Assembly: GCA_023678885.1 (NCBI GenBank)
Contig: CM042998.1
Location: 3,227,820-3,291,819, forward strand
DNA from: Pogostemon cablin
Taxonomy: Eukaryota; Streptophyta; Magnoliopsida; Lamiales; Lamiaceae
Direction: 5' to 3'
DNA length: 64,000 bases
This document shows, piece by piece, positions 24,626 through 34,933 of the stretch (positions within the stretch are counted from its first letter, which is position 1; every line of letters starts with the position of its first letter). Below the pieces are notes generated by a model. The model did no database searches and had not been told where the DNA came from. It saw nothing but the letters and a program-made list of their open reading frames with translations. A program made the translations under genes and the position numbers.

Positions 24626-25020
24626 AAACGTTGATCACTTCTACAACTTGTTTTTTTAAGTTCATCACTTGTGTTCTTGGATACTGTATAAAAATATAAT
24701 ATTTTATTCTAAAGGCTAAATACTTTAATTAATAAGAGTATATTTTTTTATTAAAATGATTGGTTGAAATATGAATAGTATAAATATTTGATTATAAAAA
24801 TTAATTTTTTTTTCTGAAAATTAAAGGTATAACTTCTTATATTAAAAAGTATAATATTTCATACTAAAGAGGGTACAACTTTCAAAAAATGTGAGATTTG
24901 AAGCTCGGTGTCCTGGCTCACGCAAATTTTAGCTTTTTTTTTAAATTTTAATCTAATATTTTTATACGGTAATCATTCAAGGATGAATTGAATCTAACTA
25001 CAAAAAATTAAAAATTAAAA

Positions 25021-25358
25021 TGGGATTTAGTTTGCTTTGTTGGTGGAAGGAAGGTTAGTAAATGATGCAGGGGAGGCAAAGAGTAGGGAGAGACATCGTG
25101 GTTTAACAATAGGCAAAATTAAATTTCCCATTTTTAAAGAAAACGACGTCGTTTTTTTGTGTTGTCGCGTGATATGGAATAAAATCGTCACGTTATCCAT
25201 TGTGGCAGGATCTTGTTGCCCATGAATTTGATTTGCAAAGAGCTTAATTAAAAGGTTCTGATTTTTTTTTGTAAATCTCAAAAGTTGGACTAATTGTAAC
25301 TGAATGTCGAGTATATTTATGAAATTAACCCATTTATTATTAATAAGGGTAGTTATTA
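25021..25358. other. Short unassigned region
   Basis: A 62-residue frame at 25037-25225 has slightly higher GC than its surroundings and contains AAACGACGTCGTTTTTTTG, a palindromic ACGT-type motif at about 25140. There is no recognisable domain and no splice support, so no gene is called. Confidence 0.35.
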
Positions 25359-25581
25359 CTTTTTTTGTCCATTCTCAATGTATCCATTTATTTTTTCACG
25401 TGGATTAAAGAATATTATTATTTTATGTGTAGTTGGTAGTTGTATTAGTATAGAGTGTGTGTCCCATAGTTTATTTGTATTAGTAGAGGGTGTGGGTCCA
25501 TAGTCTAAAAAGAGAAATAGATAAATTAAGGATGAACGGTCCAAAATAGTAAAATAGATAGATTGAAAGTGGACGTGGGAG
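25359..25581. mobile_element. Stowaway-like MITE, diverged ends
   Basis: The right end is GTGGACGTGGGAG before TA. The internal GTAGTTGGTAGTTGTATTAG and GTGTGGGTCCATAG match the Stowaway group. The left end (CTTTTTTTGTCC after TA) has decayed. Confidence 0.6.
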
Positions 25582-25685
25582 TATTTTTCATTGAAAATGT
25601 CTATTCAAATTAAGAATATTAATATTATGTCAAGAAAATTAATTTTTTTCCCATGAAAAATTAAGAATATAAGTTTTTGTGTTAT

Positions 25686-26482
25686 TGTTGGAGAATTAAT
25701 TGGTTAGAATTGATTAATTAATAAATTAATCACCAATTAAATAATAATTGAAGTGGGTGAAATTAGTCGGGAATTGATCGAATATGGTAAATTGGTGATT
25801 TTGTGTGTGAACACAATCAGTGATAAAATTGTGTGGGATTACAATCACTAATTAAAATACCAATTTTACAATATGGGAGTGGTATTTAGAGCTTATAAAT
25901 ACTTCCTCCATCCCAAAAATATTTGCATCCCTCCTGCGGCACGAAGATTAAGAAAATTGATAACTTTTAGGGGTATTATGGTATTATTTGGTAATAAATA
26001 ATGATAAAGTATGCGCTATGTATGGATGATATTTGAATTTATGGTGATTATATTTGAATTTTTGCTTTTTTGGGGAAGGTGCAAACTTTTGTGGGACAAC
26101 TCAAAATGGAAAGTGTGTCATCTGAAATGGGACGGAGGGAGTAGGTCTCATTCCATACACCATATCCAAAGTGTCTCCATACTCAAGCACTTGCATTCTA
26201 GTACGATCTAGTCCTCCAATCTCTCTTAGTTCATCGGAGTTTCTACTATAGCAGTGCTGCTTTGCCGGAAACGAGAAATTGTTTTACCTTTGAGGAAGAT
26301 TTGCAAATATCGAAGTACTATTGGGGCGTGTTTCTTCTTACGGGAAGATTTCTACTCGACTCGACTTTGCCATCATCCCGAGACATTCAAGATCCAAGAT
26401 TCTAGATCCAGATTTGTAATAAGGGTTAGTAATTCTCCTTTCTATTTTTCTATCCATTGTAATAGTGATTGATTGGTGTACT
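25686..26482 (+). repeat. Left LTR of the Copia-like element
   Basis: It matches the right LTR in the same order on both sides of a Stowaway MITE at 25902-26141. The 3' boundary is approximate because the last bases (GGTGTACTATAAACCAACA) differ from the right LTR (TTTGTTAACA). Confidence 0.75.
25902..26141. mobile_element. Stowaway MITE inside the left LTR
   Basis: The ends TTCCTCCATCCCAAA and ATGGGACGGAGGGAG are flanked by TA on both sides. It is 240 bp. The right LTR lacks it at the matching site. Confidence 0.87.
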
Positions 26483-26534
26483 ATAAACCAACAAGCGTAA
26501 GAAGAAACACCTAGCCTCTACACCCTTCAACCAC

Positions 26535-26652
26535 CATGACTTACACAATGGATATTGATGGTATTGAAACCTCTAATGCTAATAACTCTCAAAGAGTTAA
26601 TGAGAGTCCCAATGCAATGGATATTGATGGAGTTGAAACCTCCAATCCTAAT
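26535..26652 (+). pseudogene. Copia gag N-terminal fragment with a tandem repeat
   Basis: The ATG at 26535 opens MTYTMDIDGIETSNANNSQR. The next piece repeats it as AMDIDGVETSNPN, a 69-bp tandem unit. The Gypsy element interrupts the second unit after CTAAT, and the unit resumes at 30853 (CTAATAACTCTCAAAGAG). Confidence 0.55.
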
Positions 26653-27554
26653 TGTAACAATAAATTTTGTATTTATAATAAAATAAATACAAAAGAATTA
26701 CAATGATAATCCAGAAGGATTAAACTTGAAAATTTAGGAAACAATCTCTATCTATCCTCTGATTCTTCTCTCGAACCAATTTGGCTTGACTTCGACTTGT
26801 GTTGACCGCGCTGACCGCGTTGACAGTGTGTGTTGAGTCGGATCTTTAGTTGAAACTTGTCCGAACTCAGATTTGCATTTTATAACGTTAACCCAGAGGC
26901 GTCGAGCCTTTATTTGGATTAAACGTGCTTTATTTGAAAAATACTCGATCTGGGGCCGGGTCGTATGTTGTTCTTAGCGCGAAGAACACCGAAGAACTTA
27001 GTATATGAAGAACGCTTAATTTGGGGGCTCCGCACCTTAATCCCGAATCGTTTTCCATTCTTGACTTGAAGATGCTTGAAGATCTCAAGGGAGCACTGCT
27101 CGTGTTCTTGATCTCTTCAAAGTGTTTGTGTCTTCAGGTCTTTGAATGTGTGTTCAGATATTGTAATGTGTCTGGAATGAATGGAGGAGGACTCCTTATA
27201 TAGGTGAAGACAGAGGATGTCCCATAAATAACTAGCAATCTAATTAGTCAATGGCAGATTTGACCCGATTCTGCGGGCTTGGGCCGTTCCAAATATAACA
27301 CAGCTTGAATGGTCATTGCTTAATTTGACCTGATTCTGGAACCTTCCAGACTTTATTTGACTTGGGAGTCAAGTTTTACTTAATTTAAACCATATTTAAT
27401 TTGTTGGGTTTTAAATTAATTATCAATTATTTATTAATCTATTTTAGGAATTTATTTATTTAAATTTCTTAATAAATAAATAAATAAATGATAATTATTG
27501 CATTAATTTGCCACATATTTTCCTTTAATAGGCAATAAAATTCAAGTGCTTACA
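26653..27554 (-). repeat. 3' LTR (element sense) of the Gypsy element
   Basis: It starts TGTAACAATAAATTTTG and ends CAAGTGCTTACA on the plus strand. It is about 902 bp and highly similar to 29933-30852. Confidence 0.9.
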
Positions 27555-27779
27555 AATGCCCCCTCGCATTTTGTTCACGGACGCCTTTGTGCTGAAGTGA
27601 ACAAATTGTGATAATCCATTCTTGATCAACATGATTGAATTTTATTGCTTGCTTCACCAACTTGATATGAATAGCCTGAATTATGACTGAACTTAGCAGA
27701 GTACTAAGCTATCTACGTACCTCTTTGAAGAGGATCAAGTCATAACGTAGTTCAAGGAACATGATTTTGTTGGAATGAG

Positions 27780-28525
27780 GGGTGCCGTGCATAGTTTATA
27801 CTCATGCGGGCCAGGAGTAACTATTATTTAACCACTTTAGACAAAGTAGGATATTTAATGCTTTAACCACTTAAAATATCTGAGTGGAGTGAATTAATAG
27901 TTTAACCACATATAATTACCTTTGGTGGGTGTCGTGCACAGTTTATACTCATGCGGACCAGGAGTTTGTCATACGCAGTTTATACTCATGCGGACCAGGA
28001 GTTTGTCGTATGCAGTTTATACTCATGCGGACCAAGAGTAACATGCAGTTTAGGCTCGTGCGTCAAGGAACATTGTACATGTATATAGTTTTAGCTCATA
28101 TCAAGGAGCGTTGTGTGGATAGTTTTAGCTCATATCAAGGAGCGTAATGTATAGAGAGTTTATTCTCTTCCCAAAGAGATTTGATGTGTGGACAGTTTAT
28201 ACTCATATCAAGGAGTATAGTGTGGATAGTTTTCGCTCGTATCGAGGAGCCTTAAATTTGATTTGTATTAGATAGTTTAGGCTCGTATCAAGGAGCATGA
28301 CTTGAGGATTTTAGATAGTTTAAGCTCGTATCAAGGAGCGTGACTTGTAGATAGTTTTAGCTCGTGTCAAGGAGCGTGATGTAGACAGTTTTCGCTCGTG
28401 TCAGGAAGATTTAACTTGAAAGATTTTAGATAGTTTAAGCTCGTATCAAGGAGCGTAATGCAGACAGTTTTAGCTCATGTCAAGGAGCATTGACTTGTGG
28501 GGTTTTGAGATAGTTTATTGCCCCC
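27780..28525. repeat. Degenerate minisatellite inside the Gypsy element
   Basis: The core AGTTTA.(A/G)CTC(A/G)T.(T/C)(C/G).(A)AGGAG(C/T) recurs roughly 18 times with variable spacing (about 27-45 bp). Three neighbouring units at about 27945-28037 are nearly identical 36-bp copies with ACTCATGCGGACCAGGAGT. Later units read GCTCGTATCAAGGAGCGT. It lies between the gag remnant and the 3' LTR and has no clear coding role. Confidence 0.85.
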
Positions 28526-28569
28526 AGTCATGGAGTGCACTATTTTCTCTTGCTCTGACTTTATTTCTT

Positions 28570-29880
28570 TGAATCTTTATAGACATTGGTGTCTTTGACT
28601 GTAACTCCTCCTCTAGAGGCTCATCGGAAGACATATCTTCAAACTCATAAGAGTCATTAATTGAAGGCCATTAGAAGTCACTTGATGCCATACTCAGCTC
28701 CATGTCATGAGCTCTTGTAGCCAGCTCCTCAAAAGTTTTATGTCGAATTCCTTGAAGTATGTAGTGAAGATTCCATTGCATCCCTTGAATGCAAATTTCA
28801 ATAGCTGAAGTTTTTGACAGCTTTTCTTTGCAATTGAGGCTTAGGCTCCTCCACCGGTTGATGTAGTCAATGACATATTCTTCATCTCTTTGTCAAGTAT
28901 TTGTTAGTTCCATCATGCTTATAGTTCTTCGTGTGCTATAGAAGCGGTTGAGGAATACTTTTTTCATTTGCCCCCAACAGTCAATGGAGTTGGCTTCCAA
29001 GTCGATGTACCAATCAAATGCATTTCCTCTTAAAGATCAGACGAATTGTCTCACCATGTGATCTCCGTTGATCGCAGCATCATTGCATGTCTCGACGAAG
29101 TGCGCCACATGTTGTCTCGGATTGCCTTTGCCATTAAATTGTTGAAACTTGGGAGGTTGGTAGTCAGTTGACATCCTCAAGTTGTCAATCCTCTTTGTAT
29201 ATGGTTTGGCGTATGTTGAAGAAGATTTTGAGCTTCCATCAAACTTTTCTTTTATCGTCTCTAAAACGATGTTCTTCAGTTGGTTCACAGGTAGCATTTT
29301 GTCAGTTGAAATTTGTATTTCTTCTTCAACTGGCTTCTTTTCAAGTGGATGGTGTTTCGCTGAGTCTTCTTTCTCGTGCTCATCCCCAACTTGTTTCTCA
29401 TTTTCATGACTTGTCTCCACATTCTCCATTTTCTTCATAAGTATGGAGATTTTTACGTCTTGAGCTTCCATGTTCCTGTTGAGTCCTTCAATGGCTCTTA
29501 TCATACTTGCGAGTTGTTCCTCAATAGTTATAGCACTCGTCATCATCACTACAATTGTAGTTGAGGCAGATGACGAGCTTGGCGTTGAACAAGGAGTTGA
29601 ACAAGCAACATTTTCACCACTCTTGTCTCCGTGGAATGGCTTGTTGAGGGTAATCCCCACCATATGGTTTGCCTCTACGGAGCTTTCAGGAATACTTCTT
29701 GAAACGACTCCAACCTTTTCAGTTTGCAACTCTGGAGGCTTTGATGCAGCAGGCCTTCGTATTGCAATCTTGAGTGGAGTTATCTTTTGAATCTCTTCAG
29801 TTTGCAGCTCTGAATGCTTCAAGGTAGAAGGTCTTCTTATTGCAATTCTGAGAGGAGTCATGCTTTGTATCTTCGAACTT
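28570..29880 (-). pseudogene. Gypsy gag remnant with stop codons
   Basis: Reading on the minus strand, a frame from about 29862 contains MTPLRIAIRRPSTLKH, a Ser-rich linker, an acidic region, then YQPPKFQQFNGKGNPRQHVA and HFVETCNDA, which is Retrotrans_gag-like. At 29037-29039 a TGA stands where CGA (Arg) would be expected. The same frame continues past it as SLRGNAFDWYIDLEANSIDC and FLNRFYSTRRTISMMELTNT. Further gag sequence (RAHDMELSMASSDF) follows to about 28660, with more breaks. Gag would form the particle shell. This copy cannot make the full protein. Confidence 0.82.
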
Positions 29881-29932
29881 GTAGAGAGAAGAGATGAGAG
29901 GTAGAGACTGTCCCACTGGGCGTGCCAAAATT

Positions 29933-30852
29933 TATAACAATAAATTTTGTATTTATAATAAAATAAACACAAAAGAATTACAATGATAATCCAGAAGGAT
30001 TAAACTTGAAAATTTAGGAAACAATCTCTATCTATACTCTGATTCTTCTCTCGAACCAATTTGGCTTGACTTTGACTTGTGTTGACCGCGCTGACCGCGT
30101 TGACAGTGTGTGTTGAATCGGATCTTCAGTTGAAGCTTGTCCGAACTCAGATTTGGATTTTATAACGTTAATCCAGAGGCGTCGAGTCTTTGTTTGGATT
30201 AAACGTGTTTTATTTGAAAAACACTCAATGTGTGGGCTTAGCACCTTAATCTCGGGTCATATGTTGTTCTTGGCGTGAAGAACACTGAAGAACTTAGTAT
30301 ATGAAGAACGCTTGATTTGGGGGGCTCCGCACCTTAATCCCGAATCGTTTTCCGTTCTTGACTTGAAGATGCTTGAAGATCTCAAGGGAGCACTGCTCGT
30401 GTTCTTGATCTTTCTCAGAGCGTTTGTGTCTTCAGGTCTTTGAATGTGTGTTCAGATGTTGTAGTGTGTCTGGAATGAATGGAGGAGAACTCCTTATATA
30501 GGTGAAGACAGAGGATGTCCCATAAATAACTCGCAATCTGATTGGTCAATGGCAGATTTGACCTGATTCTGCGGGCTTGGGCCGTTCCAAATATAACACA
30601 GCTTGAATGGTCATTGCTTAATTTGACCTGATTCTGGAACCTTCCAGACTTTATTTAACTTGGGAGTCAAGTTTTACTTAATTTAAACCCTACTTAATTT
30701 GTTAGGTTTTAAATTAATTATCAATTATTTATTAATCTATTTTAGGAATTTATTTATTTAAATCCCTTAATAAATAAATAATTAATTGATAATTATTGCA
30801 TTAATTTGCCACATATTTTCCTTTAATAGGCAATAAAATTCAAGTGCTTACA
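29933..30852 (-). repeat. 5' LTR (element sense) of the Gypsy element
   Basis: It is 920 bp, with a short extra segment (about 30225-30245, GTGTGGGCTTAGCACCTTAA) compared with the other LTR. The first base pair has mutated from TG to TA on the plus strand. The primer-binding site is adjacent. Confidence 0.9.
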
Positions 30853-30937
30853 CTAATAACTCTCAAAGAGTTAATGAGATCCATGTTGGGACTGTTCCCA
30901 AAGGATATATCCTCCAATGGAGATGTCGAGACCATTC

Positions 30938-31120
30938 ATGGCTTCGATTCCAGCGGAGAAGCTGGAGAAGTTTGGGAGTGCCAACTTCAAGAGGTGGTGG
31001 CAAAAGATGTTACTCTACCTCACCACGCTGAATCTAGTGTTTTCTTAAAGGAGAGTACTGCACATGTGGTGGAGAAGAATAAGACCGATATGCAAAGATT
31101 TGTGAGTTATATATGTGAAA
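30938..31120 (+). pseudogene. Copia gag (UBN2-like) remnant
   Basis: The ATG at 30938 gives ASIPAEKLEKFGSANFKRWW and then QKMLLYLTTLNLV before a stop at 31046-31048. This is the classic start of plant Copia gag (EKL.KF.G.NFKRW..KML.YLTTLNL). Similarity continues in another frame as FLKESTAHVVEKNKTDMQ, so a frameshift has broken it. Confidence 0.75.
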
Positions 31121-31807
31121 AAGACATGAATTGTCATACAAATACCTCAATGTGTGGGGGGTGCTAACCTGAGTATAGAGTGTGACACTCATAATGTGGG
31201 GGTGTTTGGATTAAAGATAAAAAGTGGTTGTGTTTAATACACAATAAATTGATCTTGATGAAAAGAAAGTGAATCTACTCATACGTATCTGAAAATAAAG
31301 ATTAATAAAGCTGCTAGAAGGAATGAGGCTAAAATCCACAAAGTAAAGAGTCAAAACTGTGGAAATCCAACCTTAATGACTAGAGATCCCAAGAAGTTTG
31401 TTCAATGGGAGAACGAAATTGTAAAATTTCAAATTAAACTTGGTACCAAGTTACCATTCCTCAGTAGAGAAACTCTACCAATTATGGAACTCGTATTGTG
31501 GTGAGGTTGGGTTTATGATTTTTAATGATTCCTAAGACACCTATGTAAGTGTGAAGTGAGTGGCCGCTTCAAAGTAAAACACTTATGAATTCAAAGGGGG
31601 TCCATAGCCGAAATAGACCATAACGTGAAAACAAGGAGAATGCGAGACATTGATGCATTCACACTATTGTCTCAATATATGCTAAGGAGGAGTAGTTCAA
31701 AGACCTTGTGTCTACTAAGCCACCGGTATACTCGATAGTGTTGGACTACAGAATGTTCAAAGTCTCAAGCTACCTATTCGGATACATTAATATTTCATGA
31801 GGATTAG
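31121..31807 (+). other. Interior of the Copia-like element, no intact frame
   Basis: The sequence carries many stops. Phrases such as ATTAATAAAGCTGCTAGAAG may be worn gag-pol, but no domain can be named. Confidence 0.4.
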
Positions 31808-31815
31808 ATTGTATG

Positions 31816-33244
31816 TAGAGCTGTCAAAATGGGTTGGGCCCGCGGGCCGGCCCACCCTCGCCTCTAAAAAAGGTGGGTTGGGCCATAAAATTTGCAGCCC
31901 ATTTGGAGGCGGGCCTAAATGGGTTGGCCAAACGGGGGCGGCCTATGCGGGCTCAACCCAAACGGGGGCGGGTTGGCCCGTTTGGGCCCGCCATAATTTT
32001 TTTTACGAATGGTCAAGTGTTTAATATTCCAAATAGAATTGATATTGGGTGCACTCGGGGACATGGGTGCACCCATATGTGTATAATTTTTTATTCTATT
32101 TTGTATACATGTTATTCTATTTTGTATATGTGTTTCTTAATAATTGTATACTTTTTTTTCACACTAAGTTTTTCATTAAAAAAACTAGCATTCATATGTG
32201 TATAACTTTTTATTCAATAGTTTATACATGTTTTTTAATAATGATATATTTTTTTATACTCAATTTTTCATTAAAAAACTAACAATTAAAATGTATACAT
32301 TTTTGTTCATAATTGTATATATTTTTGTTTATATTTGTATACATTTTTAAAGTGGTGCACCCGGGTTTACAGTATAATTAGTCTTCCAAATATTTGTTGT
32401 TCCTTTATTAAATATTTTTTAAAATAATGAATTAAATCATAACATGAATATTCTAAAATCTAAACATTTTGTAACATAGATTAGTATACAAAATATGTAA
32501 GTAATTTAAAATCCTATTTTGCTTGGTTTTGAATTATTTTTAATTTTTGAAATTTTAATATATAAATGTATATATATATATAAATTAGATGCAAATGCAA
32601 ATTATAAATCTTTAAGATATCTAATCATTTGAAGATTGATAAGGATATAATCATATAATTAATCAACATGAAGATTGAGATGTTTATATTATGATGTTAT
32701 GATGGATGAGTTTTGAATAAACTTTATAATTATGTTTTGAGCTTTGTGATTTGCCTTTAGAACTAGTAAATTTTTTATGATTTAATTTGTGTTATTTGAG
32801 GATAATTAGACTTAAATTGTTTTATTTGAGATTCTTAAGAAATATATAATTAGTAAACTTTATGTTATTTGATTAATGATCTTTGTTTTTGTTTAATTGT
32901 TCATGAAGCTATTTTGTAAAATTTATATTTATATTTTAATTATCTAATTGATATTATAAATTTGGTAAGAGCGTCCATCATTTAGAAATTTTATTTTCAA
33001 ATAATGATAATGATAGTTATAATTTTGCAACCGTCCATCATTTTGATATTTTATTTTTAAATAATGATAATTATAATAACATCGTTAAAAAAAAGAGGCG
33101 GGTTGGCCCACCATAACCCGCCACCCGCCTTTAAATGAGTTGGGCCTAGCAATTCTAGCCCGTACCCGCCTAGGCCCGCCCCGCCTAAACCCGCCAAAAG
33201 ATGGGTTGAGATGGGTTTTGACCCGGCCCTTTTCGACGGCTCTA
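31816..33244. mobile_element. Non-autonomous hAT element
   Basis: The ends TAGAGCTGTCAAAATGGG and (reverse complement of the right end) TAGAGCCGTCGAAAAGGG are hAT-type inverted repeats. They are followed by GC-rich GGCCCG(C/G) subterminal runs on both sides. The 8-bp flanks ATTGTATG and ACTGTATG match at 7 of 8. The AT-rich interior of about 1.1 kb has no transposase frame. Confidence 0.85.
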
Positions 33245-33292
33245 ACTGTATGTCTGCATTGCATGGCTACCAAATTCTACTCATGTGGGGAT

Positions 33293-34361
33293 TGTTGGGA
33301 AATTTAATTGGTTAGTAAGGATTAATTAATAAATTAACCATTAATTAAATAATACTTCCTCAATCTCGAACCACTCTTCCTGTTTACTGTACCACGTTGT
33401 TTAATAAAAATTACACTTTTTTTAATTTTCCTGACTTTAAAGGGTATGGTAGTATTTTTAGATAATAAAATATTATAAAGTAATGATATGTGTGTTAAAA
33501 GGGAATGACAAAGTTGAAACTAAAATAATTTTAGAGATTGTTGAATAAAGTGATTTTCCTTGTTGGGATGTAAAGGTGTTGTGGGACGGACGAATAAGGA
33601 AAGTGTGAAAAATAGTGTGGGAGGGACTAATTAAAGTGAGTGAAATTAGTGTCACATGCGGAATTGATCAAATATGGTAAATTAGTGATTTTATTTGTGA
33701 ACACTGATAAAATTGTGTATGATAACAATCACTAATTAAAATAACAATCATGTCATATGAGAGTGGTCTCTAGAGATCCAAAGCATCTGCATACCAAAGC
33801 ACTTGCATCCTAGCACGATCTAGTCCTCCATTCTCTCTTAATTCGATTACCAGAGTTCTTGGGGGAAGATATCGGGATGTGTTTCTTCTCATGGGAAGAG
33901 TTCTACTCGCCATTATTTGTATAGATTTTTTAGATTAGATCTGATGGAATATAAATATTTGGAACGTATTTATCGATTAATTTGGTCTAGATTAATTATG
34001 GGTTTTTCCTTCCTATGTAATGCAATCCTTTTTTCTTTTTTTTGTCTGTGCTAAATAGGAAAAAAGCGTGGTAAGAATTAAGGGAATTGATTCCATCTAT
34101 TTTTTTTGGAGAGTTAATATTATTTATAGATCTAATTATGAAAATAATAATTAATTCCTTGAGATAAAATTTCTATTTGAAAATTAACTTTTGAAAAAGA
34201 TTCATCAAGATCGGAGCATTATCAGTGTGTTTTTTTTTTAGGGAAGAGTTCTACTCAACTTTAGTTATCATCTCGGAGACATTCAAGATTCAAGATCTAA
34301 GAAGGGTCAGTAATTTTCTTTTTATTTTTCTATCATTGTAATAGTGATTAATTTGTTAACA
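33293..34361 (+). repeat. Right LTR of the Copia-like element
   Basis: It starts TGTTGGGAAATTTAATTGG and ends GTTAACA. It contains the Stowaway MITE at 33355-33627. An extra segment at about 33905-34220 is not in the left LTR; near-repeats of GGGAAGAGTTCTACTC flank it, so a local duplication is likely. Confidence 0.8.
33355..33627. mobile_element. Stowaway MITE inside the right LTR
   Basis: The left end is CTTCCTCAATCTCGAA and the right end GTGTGGGAGGGAC, with TA on both sides. The left LTR reads straight through the empty site (AATTAAATAATAATTGAAGTG). Confidence 0.78.
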
Positions 34362-34366
34362 GTTAC

Positions 34367-34933
34367 AAAGTATGACATGACTTTCAATGTATAGGGAATG
34401 AAATCGAATTGAGCCTTTTCCATAATCTTTACGAATTTTTTTATACTACACTACATAATGATGCAATTTAATATAAAAAACGTACATATATTCTTTTGGG
34501 GGGAAAATTTGTCGTTTTGAGAATTCTTTCATTCGTAAATGTTTTATTAATCATTTATACGGGATTGAATCCTGAATTTATTTGACTTCTTCAAATTTCA
34601 ACCAAATTTTTAAAATTACACTTGTGGCTCTACTAAATTAAGAAGAGTTACAATTTTATTTTATTTTTTACTATTCCTATTGATTTAAATGATTTGTCAA
34701 AAAAATAGATTGATAAAAGAAGTTTGAAATTTAGGGTCAAAGCATATAAAGTGGGTATAGCCCCAAAACAATATTACTTTGTTGTTTTTTGTTATTTGTT
34801 TTTTTCTTTAATCTTGTATCCCACTTGAAAAGAAAGGAAGGGAGGGAAGAAAAGGAGAGGGAGTATTAAAGCAAAAGCAAAAAAAGTGAACAACCTCTTA
34901 AATGTGTAAAATTATACTCCCTACATTACAACT
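34367..34933 (+). promoter_or_regulatory. Upstream region of the DUF662 gene
   Basis: AT-rich DNA. A purine-rich stretch (GAAAGGAAGGGAGGGAAG, about 34832-34865) and a short sequence ending in ACTATG precede the start codon. A clear TATA box cannot be fixed. No gene is seen here. Confidence 0.35.

Larger units (their letters stand above)
19491..25020. other. AT-rich DNA without a supported gene; MITEs inside
   Basis: It holds a Stowaway-like copy at about 22620-22878, a weak MITE fragment near 22015-22090, and a CACTA-type MITE at 24309-24625. A long TA/T tract lies at about 24050-24098. Helitron-like GC words (ACAACACACGGG at about 22300 and ATCGCACGGGT at about 24117) suggest old rolling-circle 3' ends. 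No exon chain is supported. Confidence 0.5.
26653..30852 (-). mobile_element. Gypsy LTR retrotransposon, internally deleted, reverse orientation
   Basis: The LTRs 26653-27554 and 29933-30852 are near-identical and flanked by a perfect 5-bp target duplication CTAAT (26648-26652 and 30853-30857). On the minus strand the LTR at 29933-30852 is the 5' one. It is followed by TTTTGGCACGCCCAGTGGGA, the usual Gypsy-type primer-binding sequence, and a CTATATAAGG TATA box lies inside the LTR. Only gag remains; protease, reverse transcriptase and integrase are missing, replaced by a minisatellite before the 3' LTR. It is inserted within the Copia-like element. Confidence 0.9.
25686..34361 (+). mobile_element. 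Copia-like LTR element, non-autonomous, host of nested insertions
   Basis: The left LTR is 25686 to about 26482 and the right LTR 33293-34361. Both start TGTTGG and share TGGTAAATT(A/G)GTGATTTT and GCACGATCTAGTCCTCCA-type blocks. The flanks GTTAT and GTTAC are a near-match 5-bp target duplication. A purine tract (CATGTGGGGAT) precedes the right LTR. The interior keeps only a broken gag; no protease, integrase or reverse transcriptase is present. It has taken in a Gypsy element (26653-30852), a hAT element (31816-33244) and a Stowaway MITE in each LTR (25902-26141 and 33355-33627). Confidence 0.82.

Noticed and set aside
27780..28525. CRISPR-like repeat array
   Set aside because: Repeats and spacers vary in length and the units are degenerate and head-to-tail within a plant Gypsy element; there are no cas genes.
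29168..29790. Open frames on the plus strand (up to 106 residues)
   Set aside because: They are antisense shadows of the Gypsy gag frame on the minus strand.
31797..32205. Gly/Pro-rich frames at the hAT left end
   Set aside because: They translate the GC-rich subterminal repeats of the hAT element.
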